Source: a virus
Length of the DNA: 39,504 nt
Virus record (IMG/VR): IMGVR_UViG_3300031565_000134
Location: 1-39,504 of that record
Direction: 5' to 3' (one strand)
In this document: positions 5,806-12,563 of the stretch, piece after piece
Layout: every line of letters starts with the position of its first letter
How positions within the stretch are numbered: position 1 is the first letter of the stretch
Notes under the pieces: generated by a model
The model's database searches: none
What the model was told of the DNA's origin: nothing
The model's input: the letters and a program-made list of their open reading frames with translations, nothing else
Made by a program: the position numbers and the translations under genes

Positions 5806-6054
5806 ATGAAAACTTCAAGAAAAGAAATAGAGCAAAATTCAAAAACAAGAAAATCAAGTTCAAGTTACAAAAATTATTCTTTTGAAAAAGAAGGTTTATT
5901 TTTCGAAACTAGCTGTGTAGGAGTAATGGTTACTAATTATTCTGAATCATTTAAATGTGATTTGAAAATATCAGAGACGGGTGCGTTAGGTGAAGCTTTT
6001 ACTAAAAAAGATTTCGTTAATAAGGTGTATGATTATCTAAATAGTTTTAAATAA
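5806..6054 (+). CDS. Hypothetical protein, 82 aa
   Basis: Ser/Lys-rich N-terminus (QNSKTRKSSSSYKNYSFEK), then FFETSCVGVMVTNYSESFK and KKDFVNKVYDYLNSF. No family recognised. It is the first gene after promoter module B, with a leader ending TTAACAATTAAAAAATATCATT. Confidence 0.65.
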   Translation: MKTSRKEIEQNSKTRKSSSSYKNYSFEKEGLFFETSCVGVMVTNYSESFKCDLKISETGALGEAFTKKDFVNKVYDYLNSFK

Positions 6055-6090
6055 TTAAAAAGGCTGAGCTATCGGCCAAACGGGCGTATT

Positions 6091-6113
6091 TTAACATTAC
6101 TTAAAACAAAAGA
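6091..6113 (+). repeat. 23-bp intergenic repeat, copy 1
   Basis: Begins TTAACATTACTTAAAACAAA. An exact copy is at 6365-6387. Both copies follow an AACGGGC motif (6079-6085 and 6353-6359) and lie directly before an ATG, so the leader of the 76-aa gene and that of the next 51-aa gene are duplicates. Confidence 0.85.
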
Positions 6114-6115
6114 TT

Positions 6116-6346
6116 ATGAAAAATCAAGCAACAATATGGGCAGAAAAAAACGTAATATCAGAATGTATAAACGGCTATTCAAGTGAGGATTTTAAACATG
6201 GTGCAAATCCTGAAAATGATGGTGCAAAAGATGTATCTGAACCAGGTTTTCTTACATCAAGTTATAAATTTGAAGATGGCTCTGTAATACATATAACGCC
6301 GTCAAGTGTATCTGGTGTTTATTCGATAAGCATACATAATGATTAA
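6116..6346 (+). CDS. Hypothetical protein, 76 aa
   Basis: Soluble, with GANPENDGAKDVSEPGF and a beta-rich end VIHITPSSVSGVYSISIHND. No family recognised. It is a single-gene unit enclosed by the two AACGGGC plus 23-bp repeats. Confidence 0.62.
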   Translation: MKNQATIWAEKNVISECINGYSSEDFKHGANPENDGAKDVSEPGFLTSSYKFEDGSVIHITPSSVSGVYSISIHND

Positions 6347-6364
6347 TTACATAACGGGCAAAAA

Positions 6365-6387
6365 TTAACATTACTTAAAACAAAAGA
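6365..6387 (+). repeat. 23-bp intergenic repeat, copy 2
   Basis: Exact copy of 6091-6113, ending 1 nt before the ATG of the 51-aa gene. Confidence 0.85.
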
Positions 6388-6388
6388 A

Positions 6389-6544
6389 ATGGAAAACTAT
6401 ATTAAAGAAGTAGCCAAAATATTAAACGTCTCAGAAAAAGAAGTTGAAGACTATATAGAAGTTTGGCGAGGGTTTTACGACTTTGAAACAACAAGCCCGA
6501 AGGAATTTGCAGAAATGATACAGGATATAATTTATCTTTATTGA
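6389..6544 (+). CDS. Hypothetical acidic helical protein, 51 aa
   Basis: MENYIKEVAKILNVSEKEVE suggests a short helical, possibly HTH-like region, followed by SPKEFAEMIQDIIYLY. Acidic overall. The ATG follows the 23-bp repeat leader. The bases after the stop form a short tandem repeat TATTGATATT (about 6539-6560). No family recognised. Confidence 0.55.
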   Translation: MENYIKEVAKILNVSEKEVEDYIEVWRGFYDFETTSPKEFAEMIQDIIYLY

Positions 6545-6577
6545 TATTTATTGATATTTAAGACTGAATAATATCAG

Positions 6578-6668
6578 ATACGCAAAAGGCTGGGACCACG
6601 TGGATGCTATGACTAGATATTTGAAATTAGCACACGTTTATAGTTCGATTCTATAGTGTAATGCGTAT
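6578..6668 (+). tRNA. tRNA-like element, degenerate or non-canonical
   Basis: ATACGCA (6578-6584) pairs perfectly with TGCGTAT (6662-6668) like an acceptor stem. TATAG-TTCGATT-CTATA (6639-6655) is a perfect T-arm with the classic GTTCGATTC core. Against a working tRNA: six unpaired bases separate the T-arm from the acceptor strand, the D-arm is weak, and no standard 7-nt anticodon loop could be placed. It may be a decayed tRNA or a tRNA mimic. Confidence 0.3.
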
Positions 6669-6694
6669 TAATTATTTAACAACAGATACAAAAC

Positions 6695-6817
6695 ATGAGC
6701 AATCATAAAATAATATCAATCCTAATAATCCTAACATGGGTAATAATCGGAGCGATAATAAAAAAAAGATCCACAATTAAGAAAATTTTTATATCTTTGT
6801 TACAGGTTTTTTCATAA
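6695..6817 (+). CDS. Membrane peptide, 40 aa
   Basis: One hydrophobic segment (KIISILIILTWVIIGAII, about 5-22) followed by a basic stretch KKRSTIKK. This suggests a single-pass inner-membrane peptide with a cytoplasmic basic tail. A TATCTTTG box (6792-6799) overlaps its 3' end. Function unknown. Confidence 0.5.
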   Translation: MSNHKIISILIILTWVIIGAIIKKRSTIKKIFISLLQVFS

Positions 6818-6853
6818 TTTCATAATTTTAATTGTTTTAATTAATATTGGCTG

Positions 6854-6884
6854 AAAAAAGCTGCTCTTTTGGGGTAGCTTTTTT
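6854..6884 (+). terminator. Rho-independent terminator
   Basis: AAAAAAGCT (6854-6862) pairs with AGCTTTTTT (6876-6884), extended by G/C pairs around a TTTT loop. The 3' arm is the U tract. It may end a short transcript from a possible TATCTTTG box at 6792-6799. Confidence 0.7.
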
Positions 6885-6913
6885 GTTTATATTAATTATT
6901 AATCTTATCTTTG
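6882..6913 (+). promoter_or_regulatory. Bacteroidota-type promoter
   Basis: TTTG (6882-6885), a 20-bp spacer and TATCTTTG (6906-6913). It lies directly after the terminator and 45 bp before the ATG of the secreted-protein gene at 6958. Confidence 0.7.
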
Positions 6914-6957
6914 TGTGTTTAAAGTATTATACTTATTGTTAAATTAAATTTTATAAA

Positions 6958-7248
6958 ATGAAAAAAATTATCTTATTTTTAATGTTTTTGGTGGGTCTTT
7001 TCCTATTTGAAAACACGGAAACAAAAGCAAAAGATTTTAGTCCATATTGTGGGACTATAATTAGCCAAGATTTAAACATCCAAATTGATGGAGTTCCGTT
7101 AAATCTTATTGAGTTAAATCTTATTGAGTTAAAGAGTAATAACATTTTCAGGCAAAGATATTTAGGCCATAAATGTAATAAAATTAAATCCAATACGTAT
7201 TTTAATAATTTTGTTTTCGATAATTCGTTTAATAAATTTATAAAATAA
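6958..7248 (+). CDS. Secreted hypothetical protein, 96 aa
   Basis: The N-terminus MKKIILFLMFLVGLFLFENT is a signal peptide with a basic end and hydrophobic core. Cleavage is likely near KAKDF (about residue 25). The mature part is basic and Asn-rich, with two Cys (PYCG and HKCN) that could form a disulphide. It contains two exact 15-bp tandem repeats (7099-7128) encoding a duplicated NLIEL. It is a monocistronic unit with its own promoter and terminator, like a lysogenic-conversion or moron gene. Function unknown. Confidence 0.7.
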   Translation: MKKIILFLMFLVGLFLFENTETKAKDFSPYCGTIISQDLNIQIDGVPLNLIELNLIELKSNNIFRQRYLGHKCNKIKSNTYFNNFVFDNSFNKFIK

Positions 7249-7270
7249 TTGTTTTAAAAAATCTTTTATA

Positions 7271-7311
7271 AAGGTCTGCAAATTCGAGGGGGTTGCGTAG
7301 ACCTTTTTTTT
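7271..7311 (+). terminator. Rho-independent terminator
   Basis: AAGGTCT (7271-7277) pairs with AGACCTT (7299-7305), with inner CAA/TTG pairing and a run of eight T. It ends the monocistronic secreted-protein transcript. Confidence 0.85.
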
Positions 7312-7369
7312 ATGCGATTTTTTTTGTAATTTTGTATTTGATATCTCAATTATTTTTAAATAAAAGCCT

Positions 7370-7534
7370 ATGAAAAAACCAATATTTACAGAAGAACAGA
7401 GGCGCACATGGTATACCATAGATTTTGAAGTTGCAAAACTAAAATTTAAACGAGAAATTGAAAAAGGCTATTTAGGGAAATTACTTAAAATAATACTAGA
7501 AAAGTTGGCAAAAATATTATTGTATTTACATTAA
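7370..7534 (+). CDS. Hypothetical basic protein, 54 aa
   Basis: MKKPIFTEEQRRTWYTIDFE then a long basic helix (KLKFKREIEKGYLGKLLKII) and hydrophobic end LEKLAKILLYLH, probably amphipathic. A TAATTTTG box at 7327-7334 may be its -7 element. It lies just before the late region and is followed by GTTATCGGC (7553-7561) and a terminator. No family recognised. Confidence 0.55.
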   Translation: MKKPIFTEEQRRTWYTIDFEVAKLKFKREIEKGYLGKLLKIILEKLAKILLYLH

Positions 7535-7552
7535 AGAATTTGAACCAGCCCT

Positions 7553-7561
7553 GTTATCGGC
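7553..7561 (+). repeat. GTTATCGGC motif, third copy
   Basis: The same nine bases start the 19-bp repeats at 2197 and 3639. This copy is 19 nt after the stop of the 54-aa gene, and its last two bases are also the first bases of the terminator stem. Confidence 0.6.
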
Positions 7562-7594
7562 TAATCAGGAAATTTACTGGTTAGCTTTTTTTTT
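7560..7594 (+). terminator. Rho-independent terminator before the late region
   Basis: GCTAATCAG (7560-7568) pairs with CTGGTTAGC (7577-7585; one G-T pair) around an 8-nt loop, followed by nine T. It insulates the late operon from the accessory genes upstream. Confidence 0.9.
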
Positions 7595-7595
7595 A

Positions 7596-7603
7596 TATCT
7601 TTG
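7596..7603 (+). promoter_or_regulatory. Late promoter -7 box (TATCTTTG)
   Basis: TATCTTTG fits TAnnTTTG and starts one base after the terminator T run, 8 bp before the ATG of the terminase small subunit. The leader would be extremely short or absent (leaderless-like). The expected -33 region falls in the terminator loop (TTTACTGG), so the promoter may need a phage factor. Confidence 0.6.
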
Positions 7604-7610
7604 TATCATT

Positions 7611-8066
7611 ATGGCTTATACAGATGAACAAATAGAATCAATTTTTAAATCCGTAATGGATATGATTGAGGAAGGTATGCCATTACGCCAAATATTACGG
7701 CTTAAGGATATGCCTAGTACTCAAACTTTTTATAGGTGGCTTAAGTTTGATGAAGAAAAATCAAAACGTTACGCACGATCCTCTGATATCAGAGCAGATC
7801 AGATTTTTGATGAAATGTTTGATATTGCAGATAATGGAACAAATGATTATACTGAATTTGAAAATTCAGAAGGTATAAAAGTTTCCAAATTTAATCCTGA
7901 AAATGTTCAGAGATCACGATTAAGAATTGATACAAGGAAATGGGCTTTGTCAAAAATGAACCCCAAAAAATATGGAGATAAATTAGATCTTAGCTCCGGA
8001 GGCGAAAAAATCACAGCCCCATCCCCTTTAATAATCAACGTAGACGGCAAAGAATTAGAATTATAA
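7611..8066 (+). CDS. Terminase small subunit
   Basis: 151 aa. The N-terminal HTH-like region (RLKDMPSTQTFYRWLKFDEE) matches small terminases that read the packaging site. The C-terminal RIDTRKWALSKMNPKKYGDK is the hallmark of the Sf6 gp1-like family. It should form a ring, recognise phage DNA and hand it to the large subunit. It is the first gene of the late region, 3 nt before terL. The assignment rests on this signature and the position. Confidence 0.88.
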   Translation: MAYTDEQIESIFKSVMDMIEEGMPLRQILRLKDMPSTQTFYRWLKFDEEKSKRYARSSDIRADQIFDEMFDIADNGTNDYTEFENSEGIKVSKFNPENVQRSRLRIDTRKWALSKMNPKKYGDKLDLSSGGEKITAPSPLIINVDGKELEL

Positions 8067-8069
8067 AAA

Positions 8070-9329
8070 GTGAAAGTATTCGACCCAAACAGGCTTTTTT
8101 ACAAAATGGCTGCTAAGTGGGCGGAGTTTAAAAAAGCAGGTAAACAGTTGATTATCTGCAATGAAGGCGGAAGTAGATCAAGCAAAACTTGGGATGCATT
8201 CCATTTGCTTATAGCTATTTGCGCTCACAATCAAGATGCCGAATTAGATATATATATTTTAAGAGATACTTTAAAAAACTGTAGATCTAAGACATTTAAA
8301 GACTTCAAAAAACTATTAAAAATTTGCGGATTACTATCCACCACATCAATTTTAGGCGAAAACCAAAGTCCCCACGTTCGCCTATATGGAAATAATTTAT
8401 ACTTTCATGGCCTTGATGATGAAAAAAACACAGAAGGCTATCCATCTGATATACTTTTCGTTAATGAAGTTTTAGAAACAAAAGAAGCAAAAGTAGAAGG
8501 GTTATTAATGCGATGCCGTAAGCTTGTAATTTTCGACTGGAATCCAAAATTCACGAAGCATTGGGTTTTTAATTATGAGGGGCGTGATAATGTCCTATTT
8601 ACTCACTCAACATTTAAGGATAACAAACATTTAGAACAAAATATTATTGATAAAATAAATAGCTACAATCCTGAAATTGAAGAAAATGTAAAAAATAAAA
8701 CAGCGAATTTATATAGATGGAGAGTATACGGTTTAGGCGTTCGAAGTGACCAGGAAGGCAATATATTTAACGATTCACAATTAAATAAATTTGAGTTAAA
8801 AGACATTGACCTAAAATTATGTTCAAAAATTATGTGGGTCGATGTAGCGGATCAGGGCGTTGATTATCTCTGCGCCCCCATCGGTGCGATTTCAGACAAA
8901 AAAACATATGTCTTTGATTGTATTTTTTCTAATAAACAAAGCGATTATACTATACCCTTAATCGTTGATGCTATTATAAAAAATGACTTAGATAAAGTTG
9001 TATTCGAGAGCAATGGCCAAGGGCTTCAATTTATGAAAAATGTACTTAATCAGCTAAAAATAAACGACTTAGAAAACAACACTGATTATTATAGAAAATA
9101 CAAAGTAAGATTAAAGGCTGTTCATAATTCATCAAATAAACATTCAAGAATTAAATTGCAAGCAGAGAACAATATCATTAAAAATTTCTATTTCTTGAAA
9201 AATATGAGGGGTCAATATTTAGAGTATTATGATTTTCTCACTAATTACAAATACGACAAATCGGTGAAAGAAGATGATGCGCCAGACGGCACGGCGGGTT
9301 TAAGCGTTTTGTCACAAGCTTATATGTAA
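8070..9329 (+). CDS. terL: Terminase large subunit
   Basis: 419 aa, GTG start 3 nt after terS; the N-terminus up to MAAKWAEFKK supports GTG rather than an internal ATG at 8106. The ATPase domain has Walker A GGSRSSKT (Lys39) and Walker B ILFVNE (Glu133). The RNase H-like nuclease domain has WVDVADQG (Asp258), VVFESNGQG (Glu313) and an acidic EDDAPDGTAG near the C-terminus (Asp402-406). This is the packaging motor and headful or site cutter, docking on the portal. Length is normal for the family. The cutting mode is not shown by the sequence. Confidence 0.95.
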   Translation: MKVFDPNRLFYKMAAKWAEFKKAGKQLIICNEGGSRSSKTWDAFHLLIAICAHNQDAELDIYILRDTLKNCRSKTFKDFKKLLKICGLLSTTSILGENQSPHVRLYGNNLYFHGLDDEKNTEGYPSDILFVNEVLETKEAKVEGLLMRCRKLVIFDWNPKFTKHWVFNYEGRDNVLFTHSTFKDNKHLEQNIIDKINSYNPEIEENVKNKTANLYRWRVYGLGVRSDQEGNIFNDSQLNKFELKDIDLKLCSKIMWVDVADQGVDYLCAPIGAISDKKTYVFDCIFSNKQSDYTIPLIVDAIIKNDLDKVVFESNGQGLQFMKNVLNQLKINDLENNTDYYRKYKVRLKAVHNSSNKHSRIKLQAENNIIKNFYFLKNMRGQYLEYYDFLTNYKYDKSVKEDDAPDGTAGLSVLSQAYM

Positions 9330-9367
9330 AAAGTTTATATCAAAATGTTTTTTATAGAAAATATTTA

Positions 9368-9375
9368 TAACTTTG
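9368..9375 (+). promoter_or_regulatory. Possible -7 box before portal (TAACTTTG)
   Basis: TAACTTTG fits TAnnTTTG 18 bp before the portal ATG. Only a poor -33 match (TGTTT at 9345-9349) is seen. It could be a secondary promoter for head genes. Confidence 0.35.
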
Positions 9376-9392
9376 TAAAAAAAATAGTTTAA

Positions 9393-10652
9393 ATGTGGCC
9401 ATTCACTAAAAAGGAAATAAATTTTATACCGAGTAAAGAGTATTTTTTCACTCCATTTAAAAATATTGCAATTGATTGGAAACAACTATTTAAAGACAAT
9501 CAGAATAATAGTTTATTACTATCATATTTTAATGATATTGCAGAAGTCCAAGCCCCGATACTTAAATTTGCCGATGCCGCAACACTTGTTAAAATTAAAT
9601 CAAATGTTCCAGAGGTAGAAAAACTCCTTTCAAAACCGAATCCATTTCAAAATTACGGTGAATATATAAGCCAATTCATTATATATAAGCGGCTTATGGG
9701 GAATAGTATTGTTAATGCATTCAGCCCATTAACAGCAGACGGGAAGAAACCGATCCACCTATTTAATTTAAGTCCGGAATTTGTTAAAATACAAACTTCA
9801 AAAGATAAAGATTTTCGGTTTAACACTATTGAATTATATATTTTTGACTCAGGAGATGCTAGAAAAAATAAATTAGAAATAGACCCCGAATACATTTTAC
9901 ACGTAAAAGAATCTAATCCGAATTTTTCAAATGACCAATATTTGTTCGGGCTGAGTAGATATGCTAGTTGTTATAGAAATATTGAAACCCTGTCAAATGG
10001 TTACGATGCAAAGAAAAACATATATAAAAATGGGCCCCGCCTTGCAATAACTGGGAAGGCTCAAGGAGATTTTGCAAGCGTTAACACAGAAGATGATCTA
10101 AGGGGAGTCCAGGAAAGATATAAAAAATATGGAATGCGTGAACAGGATTATAACGCATTTATTACAGATATGCCCCTTGATGTTAAAGTAATTTCTTTCA
10201 ATGTCCAAGATTTGCAGATAACAGAAATGAACGCATCTGATTTCCAAAGGTTGTGTGATGCTCAAACAATTGACTCAAGATGTTTTTCCGATTTAAAAGG
10301 ATCTACATTTACAAATAAAGAAGCGGCTCTGAATGACTTTTATAATAATTCATTTCGCTCGGAAATGGACAGTATCACTAAAGATCATGAAGCCTTTTTG
10401 AAAAAATGGTGGCCCAATTTAGAATTAACTAATGATTATTCTGCAATTTCATATATAAATAAAAATGATGAATTGGTTTACGCTTCATTATTCGAAGAAG
10501 TGAAACTGGGCTTAATGACTAGAAATGATTACTTTGAAAAAATAGGGAAAGAAAGAATTAAATTACCAGAATTTGACCAATATTTCTTCTGGAGTAATGG
10601 CTGGTTTCCTGTTAAAAATCAAAATATAAACACAGATGGAACAAATATTTAA
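9393..10652 (+). CDS. Portal protein, HK97 family
   Basis: 419 aa. Features of the phage portal family: an N-terminal part with SYFNDIAEVQAPILKFADA, LLSKPNPFQNYGEYISQF, the segment FGLSRYASCYRNIETLSNGY before the stem helices, and a C-terminal region around DFYNNSFRSEMDSI. Forms the dodecameric ring through which DNA is packaged and to which the tail joins. It lies between terL and the prohead protease in canonical order, and its 3' end overlaps the protease start by 17 nt. Confidence 0.9.
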   Translation: MWPFTKKEINFIPSKEYFFTPFKNIAIDWKQLFKDNQNNSLLLSYFNDIAEVQAPILKFADAATLVKIKSNVPEVEKLLSKPNPFQNYGEYISQFIIYKRLMGNSIVNAFSPLTADGKKPIHLFNLSPEFVKIQTSKDKDFRFNTIELYIFDSGDARKNKLEIDPEYILHVKESNPNFSNDQYLFGLSRYASCYRNIETLSNGYDAKKNIYKNGPRLAITGKAQGDFASVNTEDDLRGVQERYKKYGMREQDYNAFITDMPLDVKVISFNVQDLQITEMNASDFQRLCDAQTIDSRCFSDLKGSTFTNKEAALNDFYNNSFRSEMDSITKDHEAFLKKWWPNLELTNDYSAISYINKNDELVYASLFEEVKLGLMTRNDYFEKIGKERIKLPEFDQYFFWSNGWFPVKNQNINTDGTNI

Positions 10653-11283
10653 GGATTATAGGTCTACGGTAAAGGATTTAAATAGTAAAGGACTTGTGAC
10701 TGTAGCAGCTAATGCATTTAACAACATTGATGCTCAAAAAGATATTAGCTTGCAAGGAAGTTTTAAAAAAACTATTGAGAACATAAAAAATATTTATTGG
10801 TACAAGAATCATGACACGAATGAAACTTTAGGAATAATTACAAAGCTTTGGGAATCAGATTTATTTCTAAATGCTGAAATGAAATTTAATTTAGATAAAG
10901 AAATCAGTCGGAATATGTATTCTGACTATAAATTCTTCGCCGAAAATGAAAGTACAGTAAAACATTCTGTTGGTGTTAGCCCCGTGGCGGGTAAGTATGA
11001 ATTAAAAGACGGGGTAAGATATGTTAAAGAATGGCGGTTATATGAAATTTCCTCATTGACAAAATGGCCCGCGAATGACAACACACCAACCCATTCAATA
11101 AAATCATTATCTGAATATTATGAATGGTGCGCAAAAGAAGGCATCCATACAGATAATTTTATTCTTCAATTGGAACAATTACTCACAATACTCAAAACTC
11201 AGCAGCCGACTATATCACTGCAAAAACAAAGCGAGCCGGAATTTTCCACTCTTATATCAGATATCAGAAATATTAAATTTTAA
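10636..11283 (+). CDS. Prohead maturation protease, HK97-type
   Basis: 215 aa. The conserved serine-protease pattern is visible: WYKNHD (His59), KHSVGVSP (Ser111) and RLYEISSLTKWPAN (Glu137), in the order of the U35/HK97 family. It should cleave the delta domain of the capsid protein after prohead assembly and then digest itself. The start overlaps the portal gene; the next gene, the capsid protein, starts 5 nt after its stop. Length is usual for the family. Confidence 0.92.
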   Translation: MEQIFKDYRSTVKDLNSKGLVTVAANAFNNIDAQKDISLQGSFKKTIENIKNIYWYKNHDTNETLGIITKLWESDLFLNAEMKFNLDKEISRNMYSDYKFFAENESTVKHSVGVSPVAGKYELKDGVRYVKEWRLYEISSLTKWPANDNTPTHSIKSLSEYYEWCAKEGIHTDNFILQLEQLLTILKTQQPTISLQKQSEPEFSTLISDIRNIKF

Positions 11284-11288
11284 AAAAG

Positions 11289-12506
11289 ATGGAAAAAGAA
11301 ATATTATCAGCAATTGAAACAAAATTTGCTGAATTGCAAGCAAAGCAATTGGACGCAACATCCCCAAAAATTGCAGAGTTGAAAGAATCATTTGCCGATT
11401 TAAAAGGAGCGATAGAAGGCAAGGCGGCAAAAGAAGACATTGAAAAATTATCAAAAGCTTTTAATTTGTTAGCGATTGATGTTCAGAAATCTATCGAAGT
11501 TAAAAAACCAAACGCTGAATCAGTTGTTGATAAATTCAAAGCTGAACTGGCAGAGAGAGCAGACCTATTAAAAAACAATAATGCATCTCCGCAAACGTTG
11601 AAAACTGTAGGGACAATGACTTTTGGGAATTCTGTTACTGGTCAAATTCCACAAGCTGATCGGGAGCCAGGCGTTAATGATTTTAATAAAAGATCATTTA
11701 CAATTGAATCATTGTCAAATACAGGTACAACCAATTCTAATTTAATGGAGTGGGTATATAAGGCAGCAAAAGAAGGCAGCGCAGGAATGACAGCAGAGGG
11801 TGCAGCTAAGAGCCAACTTGATTTTACATATATAGTCGACTCCGCAAGTGTTAAGAAGATTACAGCTTTTATCAAAATTTCGAAAGAGATGCTTGATGAC
11901 ATAGCAGGGATCATGTCGGACATTAATGGAGAATTGATGTATGAGCTTGACTACTTGAAAGAAACTCAATTGATTTCCGGCTCTGGTGCAACTGTATATT
12001 TAAATGGGATCGAGAAGTATGCACAGCCTCTTGATAATGCAGGGCTCGCAGGAACAATTCCAAATCCTGACAAGTGGGCGGTATTAGGTGCTGCAATAAC
12101 TCAGATAAATGTAGAGACAGAAGGGCGAAGCGCAGCTAATGGGGCTTTATTGAATCCTGTCGATATTTATACAATGGTATTCGGTATAAAATCAACTACG
12201 AATGAGTACATTGCACCGCTCGCACAAGTTGTTAATGATGCAAGCCGTATTTTAGGAGTTCCAATTATTCCTTCGAATTCGATAACAGTTGGCGAATTTT
12301 TAGTTGGAGATTTCCGGAAATTCAACATTAAAGTAAAAGAAGGCGTTACTGTTGCTATGGGTTATGAAAATGATGATTGGACAAAAAATCTAGTTACCAT
12401 ATTGGCCGAAACCCGTTTAGTTTCTTACGTAAAGAAAAACGATGAAGCCGCTTTTGTTACTGATACCTTCGCAGATGGTATCACTTTCTTAACGCAAGCA
12501 AGCTAA
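11289..12506 (+). CDS. Major capsid protein, HK97 fold
   Basis: 405 aa. The N-terminal 1-95 is a charged coiled coil (ETKFAELQAKQ, ELKESFADLKGAIEG) that serves as the scaffold-like delta domain. A linker rich in Gly/Thr/Pro precedes the capsid domain, with FTIESLSNTGTTNSNLMEW, VKKITAFIKISKEMLDD and, near the end, VAMGYENDDWTKNLVTILAE and RLVSYVKKNDEAAFV. These match Phage_capsid (HK97) proteins. GC is visibly higher than in neighbours, as is common for highly expressed genes. Cleavage is probably near residues 95-115, but the site cannot be fixed by eye. Confidence 0.93.
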   Translation: MEKEILSAIETKFAELQAKQLDATSPKIAELKESFADLKGAIEGKAAKEDIEKLSKAFNLLAIDVQKSIEVKKPNAESVVDKFKAELAERADLLKNNNASPQTLKTVGTMTFGNSVTGQIPQADREPGVNDFNKRSFTIESLSNTGTTNSNLMEWVYKAAKEGSAGMTAEGAAKSQLDFTYIVDSASVKKITAFIKISKEMLDDIAGIMSDINGELMYELDYLKETQLISGSGATVYLNGIEKYAQPLDNAGLAGTIPNPDKWAVLGAAITQINVETEGRSAANGALLNPVDIYTMVFGIKSTTNEYIAPLAQVVNDASRILGVPIIPSNSITVGEFLVGDFRKFNIKVKEGVTVAMGYENDDWTKNLVTILAETRLVSYVKKNDEAAFVTDTFADGITFLTQAS

Positions 12507-12519
12507 TATTTTAAAAAAA

Positions 12520-12550
12520 ATAGCCAGTGGGAAAAATTGCCACTGGCTAT
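12520..12550 (+). terminator. Strong hairpin after capsid gene, without U tract
   Basis: ATAGCCAGTGG (12520-12530) pairs perfectly with CCACTGGCTAT (12540-12550). On the + strand it is followed by ATAAAAAAAC, not by T, so it is not a standard terminator. A run of A precedes it, so it could terminate minus-strand transcription. On the + strand it more likely protects the capsid mRNA 3' end or sets the expression step to the next gene. Confidence 0.75.
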
Positions 12551-12563
12551 ATAAAAAAACAAA

